A stretch of 64,000 nucleotides of DNA from Straminergon stramineum (GCA_963920665.1 OY987273.1:14758501-14822500); one strand, 5' to 3'. Shown: positions 26,283 to 38,934, counted from the first letter of the stretch. Made by a program: numbers and translations. Notes: generated by a model from the letters alone, not told the origin.

Positions 26283-28604
26283 TCAACAGCACACAAGCGC
26301 CATGTGTTGAAACCTTGAGTAGAACCTATAGAAATCAACAAGTCTTTTGGGGTTCAACAAGCAAGTGTTGGTTTCTTGTTGTTTTGGACAACATTTTCTA
26401 CTAGGCACTAAGGTAGGAGGCTCTTGAATAGCACGTCTAAGTATTAATCTACCTTTTTCATGTATTTCTGATTCCGAAGGCACTGGTTCATCTTCCTCTT
26501 CATCATTGTCCTCATCTTCAAGCATCTTTTCATAGAAGAGGGCTGGATTGTGTCCACGTTTCTCACGCTCCAATTTGCTGTTGGTATAGATGTATACCAA
26601 ATCCTTTGCTTTAGAAGTATGCAGACGATTTCAGATCTTACTATGCACAAAGGAGTACATGCTCCAATTCCTTTCGCACGAAGATGCGGAGCATGTCAAG
26701 CTCAAAACTCTCCTCGCAATTTTTGGAAGAGCATGACCACCAACCACATTCTACCATTGATGGGGCTGCAATTGACATGCAGTGATATCTGGAGCCTCAT
26801 TTATGATATCAAATGGCCCCGTGTTCTCCACATATTGCATTAGCTCTATCATTGCCTCCAATGGGCACACATCCAACATCGGGGCCAACTTCCGAATGAC
26901 TCGATTCAAAGCTCCTTTGGCATGCCCGTCATTTTGAATTTCTAGCACGCCCTTCAAATATGGGTTCAATAGTGCCCCAGCATAGTGGAGGTCTGTTCGC
27001 ATTAACTGCCAACGAGAATTAAAATTCTTCTCATAGCGCGTTGCAACTATAGGGTCCAAAAGAAATGGAGGATTCTTGAGAGAGTAGACATGGTCTCTCA
27101 AGTTCTTCATCACCAACCAAGCTTTGGGCATGGCCGGGATTTTTCCATCAAAATGTCATAAAGCAACTAGCATAGGCTCCACCATATGCAAGAAATTGTC
27201 ACATCTCACCCCAAAAGCCTCCGAATGGATGTTCATCCAAACCTCTTTTGCTCTATGCATCACCAAGCGTCTGTTTGTCCTTTTCTCCAAACTGAACTCG
27301 AAAGTCATGTACCCTTCGTCAACAACCACATGTTGCAAAGCTTGCTTGCACTCCACCAACCGGTCTATCATGAGAAAATTCGTGGCAAAACGGGTGAGGG
27401 CAGGAAGTCTAAGTGACTTCTTTGGTGACCACTTCCGAAACACAGCCAATGTGAAATGGTATTTCCTGATGAACTTCACCATATCCCGACAGTCCTTCAC
27501 CAAATCCTTCACTTTTTGATCTTTCCCCCAATCTTCCAAAAGTAAATCGAGAATGTGAGCAGCACATCCTTGCCTATACATATGAGGGTATAAAGTCACC
27601 AATTTCGCCATAGCTCCTGTCATTACTGAGGCATTGTTTGTACACAATTGGACAATGTTTGAAGGACCTACCTTCTCTATGTATTTCACCATCATTTCCA
27701 CCGTGTATGCAATATCCTTTCGGTGTCCTGTACTATCCACTAATCCCAAAAAAACATCCCCAATAGGGCAAACAAGCATCATATTCAACAAAGGACGTAT
27801 ATTGGTATCTAACCAGCCATCTGAACAAATAGTGGCACCAAATTGAGCAATGGAGGTCTTCATGCGATCATCGACCATTTTCTTAACAACTTCTTTTTTA
27901 ACATCTAGCAATTTTGTGTGCACGGCGTTGAAAGCCGGCGGCCGATACACAAATCCAGCTGCTGTTGTTTCCCTCACTGCATTTACAAACGCAGGGTGCC
28001 GCACCACGTTGAAGGCTATGTTGGCCTCGTAAAAAAAAGATGCCCACATCCTATCCAACTTTTGTCTAAGGCCCACTTGCAAGGCCTCATCCATACTCAA
28101 TTGACAAGAACTCGAAGGGCGATTCCTCATTCCTTGGGCCTCTATAGGTGCAATTGGAGCCGAATTTTGCGAACCTGGTGCAAGCGGGTCTATCTCATCT
28201 GGAGCACTACGATTCAGCGACCCTTCCACCTCCTCATCCCATGTCTCTCCAAAGATAGATTGTACCGGTTCATCATTTAGAGCTCCTGGAAGTGTCCCTT
28301 CAAACATCTCTTCGTATGTCATGGCTTTGGGGACCACCCCATTATAGGTTCAAAATATTTCTCACACATTCCTCGGTATTTTTGAACAATGGTCTGATGT
28401 TGATGAACCGCCATATCCAAAATGCATAAATGCCCTCTTTCGTACAAATACTTTGCTCCACCCACAGAAAGTGCATTTGCGAGGATACGCGGAATTATTA
28501 TCAACTGTGCACGGTATAAGCCAGGGGTCCCAGTCTTTGGTGGCCCTACGTGTATCACTCGGACCCCCTTCTCGACGAGGAGTCCCTGCGCCAGGACCAA
28601 CCAT
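26283..28604 (-). pseudogene. Gene A: hAT transposase (BED finger, DUF659), five premature stops
   Basis: One unbroken frame of 774 codons from ATG at 28604 to TGA at 26283, with internal stops TGA 28364, TGA 28352, TGA 27158, TAG 26753 and TGA 26633. Order: a BED-type zinc finger (CTFC at residues ~44-47, then His and DHC before KIPRNV); a DUF659/hAT catalytic core with SDGW (Asp 262) and CTNNASV (residues 321-327); and a C-terminal dimerisation region ARRVLSLTCSASSCERNWS (Glu 644) with DLVYIY and an acidic tail. hAT enzymes cut and paste DNA using a DDE triad. Here the second Asp, normally in a TDNA motif, reads Asn 323, so even without the stops the protein should be inactive. Four stops fit CGA to TGA and one TGG to TAG. 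A TATA box and a CpG-rich motif array lie upstream. No terminal repeats were identified. Confidence 0.85.
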
Positions 28605-28816
28605 GATGCAAATCTGCAAAGGATTCAATACAAAACGACTAGACAAGGTAACAGCAGTAATGACAAAGCAACCCGCTATGAGTGGTCTTTTAAACCCCTC
28701 AACGCAAGGTCGTTGCCCTCCGATGAACCAAAACGTCCGCAAGAAGCCTCTTTCGAAGGTTCAAGTCAAAAGTTTAATCATTGGAGCAAGGTGGCCAGAA
28801 AATGGTGGCCCAGGCA

Positions 28817-28822
28817 TTTATA
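28817..28822 (-). promoter_or_regulatory. TATA box of gene A
   Basis: The minus strand reads GGGTATAAATGCC, about 215 bp before the ATG at 28604 and directly beside the motif array at 28835-29110. Position and sequence fit a plant core promoter. Confidence 0.5.
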
Positions 28823-28834
28823 CCCTTGCAATCT

Positions 28835-29110
28835 GCAGAGCCGCGGTCGAAGCCTGGGTGACCTCGGGTAAAGAATTGCATGAAAAAGGCGAATTCGGGT
28901 AGTGACTGAGGTGACCGCGTCTGAGAAAGGCGACCTCGAGTACGATCAAAGGCGACCGCAGCTGAGGAAGGCGACCTCGTTTGGCGAGCGCTGCAGTCAC
29001 TTCGCGACCGCGGGTGGGAAGTTCAAGCGACAGCGTGTGTGAAATGCTGGCAACCGCGCATGATTTTGGGCGACTGCGGGTCTGGAAGTGCGACCACGCC
29101 TGCCTGAAAC
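28835..29110 (-). repeat. Array A: GCGACC-N-CG motif cluster upstream of gene A
   Basis: The plus strand shows repeated cores such as GGCGACCTCGAGT, GGCGACCGCAGCT and GCGACCGCGGGT, spaced irregularly by 10-40 bp. In gene A's direction they read CGCGGTCGCC. The block is far richer in CpG than the flanks. It probably forms the upstream promoter of A. The same motif precedes genes B-E. Confidence 0.7.
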
Positions 29111-29167
29111 CTCAAAATCCCATGGGTATGTCCTGCTCGCATCCACCAAGACAAATTTTAAACTATT

Positions 29168-29540
29168 GTAAGCCCTACTTGACCAGGGCCTATTTTCCGA
29201 ATTTCAACGTCTTCCAATTTGCTGTGAAGTGAACAAAATGCCAGCATTTTGTAAAGATGTATCATTTTTTGCAAAATTGTAACCGTAAATGCTAGAGATT
29301 GTACATGATAAGAAAGTACTACAATATCCCTTATGGAGTGAAAGATTATAATGTTTGACTTTGAAGGTGTTAAAATTGCTAGAAAAAAATTGGACACTTT
29401 AGTGCAAGTTAGATCAAAGAACTTGGTGACCAAAATAAATTTAAGGTCGAGGGGCCTAACCTACAGAATCCTAAACAATTCATGGCTACTCAAATTATAC
29501 TTATTAAATTTTTTAAATGATTTTGTTTTTGAATTTTAAA
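29168..29540. repeat. Second copy of the 5.3-5.75 kb repeat
   Basis: It starts TAAGCCCTACTTGACCAGGG and shares GATTATAATGTTTGAC and the surrounding order with 5346-5750. Both copies sit just upstream of a minus-strand gene. Confidence 0.55.
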
Positions 29541-29957
29541 AATGTAAATCTCAGCCACAAGGGGATTCTCTTCCCTTGGTCTCAATGAACTATGAGACTA
29601 CTATGTATATATGAACAACAAAATTTGGAAGCTTCATTGGACATTTTGGCAAATAAAATTAGGAGGCTTAGGTTGTTTAACACTTGAAATTTTATACCAC
29701 GATTTGAAATCTTGTCATGAGGCCAAAGGTCAAAATTAAAGATAAAAAACTTTAAATAAAAAAAATTCCAAACATTTACTTACCGTCCCAAGAAGCCAAA
29801 ACAACCCGCCATTCTTTTCCATTGATGCAATTAAATACTTTAATTAAAATAAAAAGAGCAAACACTACCAATCCATTGATAACTTGATGATTCCTTCATG
29901 TGGATATTTTGATTTTGGATATTTATTCAATTGTGGAATGCCTTTATAATAGAGTAT

Positions 29958-30450
29958 GTTATTTTAGAAGCACAATGCACCAACACCATATTTGTTTTAC
30001 TTTGGAAATTGACTATTTCTTTTAGAGGATGTTTCATTCCTATTTATTTCTATATTGATTTGAGAGATTGAAATAAACTCCTAAAGGACTTTGTAATAGT
30101 GTATTTTATTTTGGAATTGCAATGGACAAACAACATAAAGACATATAGTCTATTCATTTTGAAATTCATCATTTGTTCTAGAAGATGTTGAATTTCTTTG
30201 TTTTATTATGATTTGGTATCCATTTCGGGATGGATTCATATTAGACTCTTCTATTTTAGACGCACATTGGATAATTGCCATATTGTTTTTCCTTCCTCAA
30301 ATAACTATTTTCTTTTAGAGTATAATGGATTCTTATATGTCTTTATGCATCACTCTTCATTTATTATGCAAGAGTGTTTTTCTTCTATTATATGTTATTT
30401 TGGAAAAGAAAAGATTCAGTTTCAAATCACTTTTAATTGAATTTTTGATC
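29958..30450. repeat. Degenerate tandem repeat, ~145-bp period
   Basis: Units begin near TATTTTAGAAGCACAATG (29958), ATTTTGGAATTGCAATGGAC (about 30109) and TATTTTAGACGCACATTGG (30250), each followed by a C-A-A/CATATTG stretch and TTCTTTTAGAG. About three to four copies, strongly diverged. Confidence 0.5.
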
Positions 30451-31970
30451 CAAAAGTACACATTGTGGCCATAAATAGAATTGATTAATTTAGTTCTACA
30501 TCAATTGGTTCCATTGTAGCTTAAACCAATGAAGACGGGATACAATATGGATGCCTACTTTATCATCATTCATTATCTTCAAGAAACTTCGAAATTAGCC
30601 CTATGAAGTTCCATTGTCCCCTCGTGGGACAAGAAAAAATTCATGGAGGTCTCTATGATTTTAAAACTCGTTTTAATTTTTGGATGCTTTTTTGGAAGAC
30701 AGAAAATCACATAGATGTTACAAAAATAGAATTTTTATTTCAATTATTCATTTATTGCTAGGGAGAAGAAAATATGGCACCAAAATCCTTTTGGGGTTCC
30801 AATGATTTCAAAATAAACCTAAAGAATACTTCTAATATATACAATTTTTAAATTTTGTTACAAAAAAATTGTATTTTTATTTGCATGGGAAGCTCTCATT
30901 CAATTCATTTGGATTTGTTTTGCAAAAATTATGGACAAACTTGTTTTGGGAACATTAAAACATCTTCTTGCCAAAAAAAAATTGTACTATTCATTTTTGC
31001 GCTCCATTTTCACATATCACAATTCTTTCCAATAAAATGTCTTACAAGGTTATGACGTCTAGGGCTCTATGCAAAAGAATCTCACCGCTTACCTCACAAT
31101 GTTTCAATTCCAACTTTAGGCTATTAGTTTCGGAGATTTTTCTTCAATCATTAACAAATAACAATTTTTTCGTAAGTCAAAACCAAAAGAACTTCCTTTT
31201 TATTGTAGACCCTCCCGTTAGTTCCTTGTCATAATCCATAAAGAATTAGAAATTCAAAATTTGATCAATAAAAATTTTAAGTTCAAAACGTTTCAAGTAA
31301 AATAAATTTGAATGGGTTAGAGCAAGATGCAAATGAACTTAATTTCTCACTTCAAATGCAAAAAACTTGCAATCTACAAGGTCCAAGTATTTGAAATATA
31401 TAAAACACATTCTCATACTAGTCTAGTATAAGATCCAATGCTAAATGCTTAGATATGTAGAAGAAAACATTTTGAAATTTGTTGCTCTTTGCTATTGAAA
31501 TGGTTGTTAAGAGTGTTTTCTATGAGAAAAATGCCTTGGAAGTTTAGAGGTTTATACAAATAATAAAATGTTGTTATCATAGTAAATGAAACTCAAGCAA
31601 TAGGTCATTACATGCTTTTATTGTACTCAATGAAGTCAAAATGATAACCACCTTGAAGGAAGTGCAAATGGTGGACTCTAAATTTGTATACAAACAAAGT
31701 CAATAAGAAAAAAAAAAAAAAATTTTAAATCACCAAATTTGCTCAACAATAGTTACAAAGGGTAAATATTTTATATATTTACATGTTTTGAAAAATACAA
31801 TATCGATCCTACAAAATTACAAAAATGGTGGATAAAAAATGACATGTTGTCATGTAACATCCACATTGTCATGTTGCCCTATTTTCCTGTGTTATTCTTC
31901 CGTGATTCTTCCTTTGCCCAAATTGTAGTTGAGAATCTTTGATATTGGTGCCATGGTCATGGTGCAAGTA
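30451..31970. other. AT-rich spacer between genes A and B
   Basis: No gene seen; only short ORFs and homopolymer runs. Confidence 0.55.
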
Positions 31971-33293
31971 TCACCTTTGCGACAGAAGTTCATGTTGTGA
32001 TCTCAAGGACTTCAACTCGTTTTTCTTCTTATTGACGTCCTCATCCAATTGACCCTTCAATTTGAGACACCCAGTTAACTTCTTCTTCAATTCCTCAACC
32101 TCCTCCATTGATATCTTGGATTGCTCACAATATTCTTTCCACCCGTACATATCCACAACACGGTCAAGAGGCACTTTGTCCTTCCTGTCGCATAGGCTCT
32201 TCAAACGCAATTCTTCCTCTTTCAAAGCTATTTTATCTTGACCGAGAGCACGTGCTTCAATTGTGCAATCCTTTGTAATGGACAAATGTCGCTCCTTTGC
32301 AAATGGATTTGAAGATGACCCAGAAGCCCCATCTTGAGAAGCACGAAAATTGCGGTAAAATGCTTCCAAGTTCAAAATCTCCTCGTGTAGACTTGACAAC
32401 CGCATCTTCGCATCTTCCACCTCCGCTTCCACATTGCGCAGCTCATCACCATCATGTCCATCAAGCTAGCCTTGAAGCGCATGGCATTCCCTTTTCTTGT
32501 CCTCCAACTCCTCAAGAAGTATACGTAGATGGATTTTGTAATACTCTACAAGAGATTCAGTTGGGGAGATCTCAGGATTTGCATGCTCAACCTCTTGTAG
32601 TTCTCCACCCATCTCTCCCACATCCGTTGCAATCATGTCAATAGAAGCCACCACAACATTGGTATTTGGAGTTGGCATTCTCATCGTGGGAGCTCTATCC
32701 ATTATAACCTCATCAGGTGGGTCATCATCGCTATCTGAAGATTGAGAACTGCTGTGGTTAGACCACACAAACTCATTGTTTGGCACTCCGTGCTTGATAA
32801 AAAGATTTCTTCCTAGCCCTTCACGTGGATTAGCAGAAGGGCCCGCTCTAGGAATGGATTTGACTGTTGGGAGGTTGGCAAGCTTGGCCCCTTTGATTGT
32901 CCTCCAATCCACGGTTCGTCCCAAGATGACCTCTGCGTACACCATTTCACATAAAAACAATGGAACCTCATTCCGTGGCACATGCTGTGTATTGTACAAG
33001 TATCGATGTACTTCAATACATTGTTGTACAAAGGCGTCATGCGTGCATGAATGCAGATTTGCCACGTTGGACTTCAAATGAATCTTGTGGCGTTGGTGCG
33101 GGAATAGCTTATCGATGTGGCACCAGTGTACAAACATTTTGCAAGTTGCTGATGACCAATCCCCTTGAACTCTATCCCAACCATCCGCAGCTAACACTTG
33201 TGGATCCAAGAGGATGCGTCTTTGTCTGCTCTGTTGCCTTCCTTTCGCTTTTCTCTTCTTCTTGTTGGCCTCCATCGAAAAAGAACCCGACAT
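31971..33293 (-). pseudogene. Gene B: WCHI-domain coiled-coil protein, one internal TAG
   Basis: One frame of 441 codons from ATG at 33293 (a second ATG at 33275 is the alternative start), broken only by TAG at 32468-32466. A Lys/Arg-rich start (NKKKRKAKGRQQSRQRR, a likely nuclear signal) is followed by a domain at residues ~38-135 with MFVHWCHIDKLFPHQRHKIH, RNEV and MVYAEVILGRTVDWRTIKG. That domain is shared with genes D and E; I do not recognise it. An acidic Ser-rich linker (SSSQSSDSDDDPP) and long coiled coils (ELEDKKRECHALQ; EEVEELKKKLTGCLKLKG) fill the C-terminal half. I call the shared unit the WCHI domain only for convenience. The gene reads away from array B. The frame is nearly intact, so decay is recent. 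Function unknown. Confidence 0.7.
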
Positions 33294-33414
33294 ATGTGAC
33301 ACAATGATGAGTGTAAGAAGGCCAAAAATAACCCTGTGGTACTCAACCCCCCAACTCACGGACTCGTAGTTAGCCACAATAAGGCGGGTAACCGAACAGA
33401 GCGCTGAGTTGGAA

Positions 33415-33920
33415 GTGGTGACCGCGGCTGGGGGCGACCGCTCATAAACCCGCATTCTCCTCGAGGCGAGTGCGGGAGAGGTGCATGCTCTCCTGGGCGA
33501 CCTCGGGTCAGGACCGCGTGAGAGGAACGTGAACGGCCCACAATGGTTTGTGAAGGCGACCTCGGCTTCAAGGCGACCTCGTCTAGTGCGACTGCGGCTT
33601 CGACTGCAAAAATTTTAAATTCAAGATCCAAATAACACGGCGACTGCGTCTAGGCGACTGCGGCTTGGGTATGACATTAGAGAAAGAAGTTTGAAAACCA
33701 TAAGCGACCGCGCGTTTTGGGCGACCGTGGGTGAGGCGACCGCGTGTGAGGCGACCGTGTCTGGGCGACCACGACTTTGACGGCAGAGTTCAAAATTTCC
33801 CGCACATACGAGTTGGGCGACCGCGCCTTGGGTGACCTCGGGTCCCCTTACGAGGCTGAAGAAGGATTTTGAAATTCCCACCAAATATGTCCCTCCAAAA
33901 AACTCTTTGGCGACCTCGTG
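33415..33920 (-). repeat. Array B: GCGACC-N-CG motif cluster upstream of gene B
   Basis: Plus-strand cores include GTGACCGCGGCT, GGCGACCTCGGGT, GGCGACCTCGTCT, GCGACTGCGGCT and GCGACCGCGTGTG. In gene B's direction they read CGCGGTCGCC. The cluster begins about 120 bp from the gene start. Its open frames (33631-33356, 33884-33621) are artefacts of repeat composition. Confidence 0.7.
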
Positions 33921-35780
33921 TCCAAATACAAGGGAAGATTCCAGCCCCTTTAGGACTAAATGGAGTCATTAACCTTTAATGCCCAACCACCAAATTTTGT
34001 GGTTGAGCTCCTCAATGTCCAAGGCACCAAAAGTCTTGCTTCACCAACTTTCATTTTGTTTTTAAAATTCTATGGGCTATGGCTTGTTCATTTGTTCCCA
34101 AAAAAAATAAGAAATAAATGAATCAATCAATCAAAATGTGCCCCCCCCTCAATTATTCTTCTTACCACCACAACTGCAATATTTCTCCACTTCTTCATCA
34201 TCCATTTCGTTGAATTTAAAGTTGAAGCACTCCCAAATTAAATTGAGAAAACACCACATACTCTCCCCATTTTTCCCCCACTTGGACATCTCTTCTTTTC
34301 AAATTCAATTCACACCCCTTCCAAAAGAAATTCCAACACCCTCCCCATATTCGGGGGCACTTGTGGTCTTTTCATTTCCCAATTCAAGCACCGACACTCC
34401 TAAATTAAATTGACAAAGCACCACACACTCTCCCCATTTTTCTTTCCCACTTAGACACCACTTTTATCAAATTAGAGAATTTAAACCCCAAAATTATTTT
34501 TGAGAGCATCTCCGCTTCATTCCAACTTGTGTTTCCGATGTACCCAATTTAAACACCACAACTCCCCAAAATGAATCTCTCAACGCTCACACACTATACT
34601 CCACAATGCTTTTTCTTAACAGCCATTAGTCACAATCACTCCTAGTTTCAAGAAAGTTAATGCCCCAACCCTAGCTCCCACACCTTCATTATTTAATTGA
34701 AAACTCCACTCATCATGACCACTTCCAACATCACAAAATTAAATATACCTAGTCTTCCATCCCCTTACCATTTTGGAGTCTATGGTAAAACAAACCATTT
34801 TTCCCCAAGTCCTATACCCTACATCTTTAATTCACACCTTCAATAATAGCATTCATTTAACTTTCTCATGTCCCATTTTATAATTGCCTCGAGAGTTGGG
34901 CTAGCACCGCCGAGTTATCTCTATATGGAATTTATATGAGCGGTGGTCAATTCATTATCACATGATGCTCCCTTGTTTGTACTTGGCTTGGTTTTGGTTT
35001 GTGAAAGGCTTGATCCTATATTTTTTCAACTTATTGAATTATTGTATTGAAGAAATTCTTTTGTGAAAGCCTTTTTCAAAGATTTGTGAGAGATAGGCTC
35101 CCTCTCCACTTGCATTTATTTCTTTATATTTTAACAAATCAAAAAAATAACCATTGCATCACTTAGACCGAGAAACAATGCATCATTGCATCCGTGAAGA
35201 GGTAAGAGTTACACTTCCAATTAGACAAAGAAATCTGTTTATATTTAAATGATATAGAACTCAATAAAAGTGAGACCATTGCAACTGTTGGAACATTTTC
35301 AATGTTCTTAAGAGAATCGCCACCCATTGATGGGGAAGCTCCCCAGCCAAGGCTTGGTTGTGGCCAGCCTCCAACAGAGGCTCCACCGGGGACCCAGCCA
35401 AGGAAGGACAGAGGCCGGTCATGCCAAAAGTGGCCTTGGGAACCTCACGACATCGTCCACTCTAAGTGTGTTGACTTCGGAGACTTACATGTCAGTTCCT
35501 ATGGAGTTGTGCTTTCATGTGAAGTCGGGCTTTCCTATGTAGTCATGAATCAACCCCCTTTCCACCTTGTTGAAGTCCTCGGCTTTTTAGCTAGGGGTGC
35601 ATGTTTAAAAAAAGAACCCCAATTTTGTCCTTCATTGACCTATTTTCTACAATACTCCACTGTATTTGGGGGCCTTTGATTGCCCATAAGAATTTTAAAT
35701 TTGTAGATACTATGATGTGTGGCAATTAAATAGATCTTATTTTATTCCTGATGATAAAACCAAAGATGAGAAAACTTAAA
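33921..35780. other. Spacer, low-complexity C/A/T-rich
   Basis: 34100-34900 is rich in CCACTT/CTCCCCA stretches without repeats clear enough to define. A short GC-richer piece lies at 35325-35460. No gene that I can support. Confidence 0.5.
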
Positions 35781-35789
35781 GAGGTCAAT

Positions 35790-37270
35790 CCATCCAAGAG
35801 TCTATTTGTGAAGAGGTCAATGATGTAAAAGATTTAATACATTGTGACTAATGCTCAACAAGCTCATTAGTTAAGTAATTATTTCCAATATACAAAATCT
35901 TCTACAATTTTTGACTAGAAGGGAGGGTAAATTCTTTAGAATAATTATACATTTTCTATACAATATAAGACACCTAAGTACAAAGTTGTAGGACAATTGG
36001 ACACTTTTAGAATTTTTTGCAATTTTTTTATTGCTTTTACTTACAATCTAAAAAAACAAGAGAAATTCAAGTGGACATGTCCAATTTTATATGTTAGGAT
36101 ACATTTTAAGGATTCTTTGCAAATGTTGGGAGTTCTTTAAATCAATTTTGGAATGCAAAAGGCAAGTAATTTCAGAAATTCAGACAATATATGAATAATG
36201 TGACTAATGCCCATTAGTCCCATTAGTCCCATTAGTTACAACCAAGCAAATTTGCCACAATTTTTGCATGGACATTGAAAACTTTATTGAAATTTGTGCA
36301 TATGCTCCAAACAATGTATGGCACCTACTTGACAATTTGAGGGACCATTGAATACTTTTTGAATTTTTGGTAAATTTTTCATTGTTTTTGCTACTAATTC
36401 AGAAATTTATACACAATTGAGTTGGCATGTCCACTTTCATGCCTTAGGATGTTTCTCTAGGTTTGATTGCAACTATTGGGAAATTTCTAGGCAATTTGGG
36501 AAATTGGCTTGACTATGACTAATGTGACTAACCCCCCCAAGGGGGATTAGTCACATTAGTCTCAATTGAGGAAATTTGCTATAATTTTTGCATGGGTTAG
36601 TGAAATTTTCTCAAAATTTATACATAAGTACTACATTATGTGAGACACCTATTTGCCAATTTATAGGACTATTGGACACTTTTTGAATTTTTGGCATTTT
36701 TTTCTATTGTTTTTGCTACCAATTTAGAAGTATATATACAATTGAGTTGGCATGTCCACTTTCATGCCTTAGGATGTTTCTTTAGGGTTTATTGCAACTA
36801 TTGGGAAGTTTTTAGGTAATTTGGAAATAAAAAAGGCAAGCAATTTGGCAAATTGGCTTGATTGTGACTAATGTGACTAGCCCCCCTTGGGGGGGTAGTG
36901 ACATTAGTCACAGTCAAGCAAATTTGCTATAATTTTTTCAGGGGTTAGTGAAATTTCCTCATAATTTATATATAAGTACTCAATCATGTAAGACAACTAT
37001 ATGCCAATTTGTAGGACAATTGGACACTATTTGAGTTTTTTGCAATTTCTTGATTGTTTGACTCCCATTTCAAAAACAAATGACATTGGAGTTGAGTTTC
37101 CCAGTTTTATAAGATAATTTGATGCTTTGGGATATTTTTCAATATTTTAGAAAGTCTTAGGCATTTTTTTGAATCAAAAGGTAGAATTGTAGAAGATTTT
37201 ATGCATTGTGAGTAATGTAACATGCTTGGAATAGGCATGAGTTCAATAATCACAGTCTATAAATTCTTCC
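35790..37270. repeat. Tandem repeat, ~340-bp unit with central hairpin
   Basis: About five diverged units centred near 35850, 36210, 36545, 36885 and 37225. Each centre is an inverted repeat with arms like TGTGACTAATGTGACTA and TAGTCACATTAGTCAC around a C-run/G-run loop. Units share GAGTTGGCATGTCCACTTTC, TTTGCTATAATTTTTGCATG and GACAATTGGACACTTTTTGA. Confidence 0.75.
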
Positions 37271-37987
37271 ACAATTTTCTTATGGAGGAATGATTTTTTT
37301 GTGATTGGTAGATTTTTATATACTTTGTGTTTTTATCTTGGTGCAAATTTGTGTGTGTAATTTTATAGCTATAGAAGATTTTTTATTTCTCCTATCTCAT
37401 TTCTTTTTGCGCAACTTATTAGATAAAAAAAGAAAATGGAATCACATTTGCAATTTTTTTAATTGAAAATCCTAAAAAAAAATGTCCCACAATTGCTCAA
37501 ACTTCCCAGAGCAAACAACTTACTTTTGCATTTTGTAAATCAGAAATTGATTCCTAGCCAAACTCAAACTCACAATTTCTTCCTCCCATTTCTTTCAATA
37601 CAAGTTCATTCTAATTTTTTTCCAAAAACTAATAGGTTTCATAATTGGCCAAAATCAAGCACTATAATCTTCCGTCATTTGAATTGTGATTGACTCTTTT
37701 TTAGAGTGACCTTTGGCAGGGAATGAGTGGCATGTCTACCCGTCAAGAGGAAGCCACAGCCTTGGCAAGGCTTCAGCCGCCCATTCCCCCGACCCTATTT
37801 GGGGGGAATGAGTGGTGATGCTCTAAGTTGTTCCCAAGTTTCTTTGGGAAAAATATAACACATGCATTTCACCATGAATAGAGAAAAATAATCACATGCC
37901 ATTGTTTTCTGCCATTTCCGGCACTTCATGGAGGGACTTGTAGGGTTGGTAGGGTTAACATGGTTGGTAGGGTTCAAGCGAGAGTGG
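37271..37987. other. Spacer before array C
   Basis: No gene. A small GC-rich block at about 37700-37826 ends GATGCTC-TAA and may be a MITE remnant. Confidence 0.45.
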
Positions 37988-38820
37988 GGCGACCGCGCTT
38001 AGTGCGACCGCGGTTTCAATTTTGGGTCGCATACTCTCTCTAAGTCCAAGAATTTCGTTGACTCGCGACCAATTAGAAGGCGACCACGTCTGTCAAGAAC
38101 CTCGTGTACGCATGGCGACATTTTGTAAAATCAGGGTTAGAAAGAAATCCAAAGAAGTACCCGCGGTCGCCTAATACGCGAAGTCGCCCAGCGGACCCGC
38201 TGTCGCATTGGTAGGCACAGTCGCTTGAACCCGAGGTCGCCCTAGAGTCCACAAAAGGTTTGCGAGAGACCCACTTGGTACCCGAAGTCGCACTGGAATG
38301 CGCGGTCGCCCTGTACCTGCGGTCGCTTGAACCCGCGGTCGCCTTGGAGTTTGCAATTGGTTTGCGAGAGACCCGCTTGGTACCCGAAGTCGTACTAGAA
38401 TGCGCGGTCGCCCTGTATCCGCAGTCGCTTGAACCCGCGGTTGCCTTGGAGTTCACAATTGGTTTGCCAGAGACCCGCTTGGTACCCGAAGTCGCACTGG
38501 AAAACACGGTCGCCCTGTACCCGCGGTCGCCCTAGAGTTCGCAATTGGTTTGCCAGAGACCCGCTTGGTACCCGAAGTCGCACTGGAACGCGCGGTCGCT
38601 TGAACCCGCGGTCGCCCTGGAGTTCGCAATTGGTTTGCCAGAGATCTACTTGGTACCTGCAGTCGCATTGGAACGCGCGGTCGCCCTGTACCCGTGGTCG
38701 CCTTACCGCACTCATCCTTTCCACCTACCTCCATGCGCCCTCGCGCGACTTCGGGTACTTAGTCGTTCTCTTCCACCTGCGGTCGCCATTCTTGGCCCTA
38801 TGCACTGCCTTTCACCCGCC
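37988..38820 (+). repeat. Array C: motif cluster with 85-102 bp higher-order repeat, upstream of gene C
   Basis: About twenty GTCGC cores on the plus strand, as ACCCGCGGTCGCC, ACCCGAAGTCGC, AACGCGCGGTCGCC and variants. A higher-order unit starting GTTTGCSAGAGACCC recurs at 38258, 38360, 38462, 38548 and 38633. The first ~140 bp (37988-38130) carry the core in the opposite orientation (GGCGACCGCG). Long ORFs on both strands here are artefacts of the repeat. The cluster ends about 115 bp before gene C. Confidence 0.75.
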
Positions 38821-38934
38821 TAGTTGTGGCTAAATGCGTGTCCGTGGGCCGGGGATTCTTCTTGGGGGGGGGGCAGCTTTTTGTTTTTTTGGTAGGGAAT
38901 TCAAGAAAGGGTTTTTTAGATTCGTACACACATC

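Noticed and set aside
28835..29110. CRISPR array
   Set aside because: The repeats are short, degenerate and irregularly spaced, with no unique spacers of fixed length, and the genome is plant.
38073..38833. Long open frames on both strands inside array C (up to 144 codons)
   Set aside because: They follow the period of the repeat, appear in several frames at once and encode low-complexity Arg/Ala/Ser-rich peptides.
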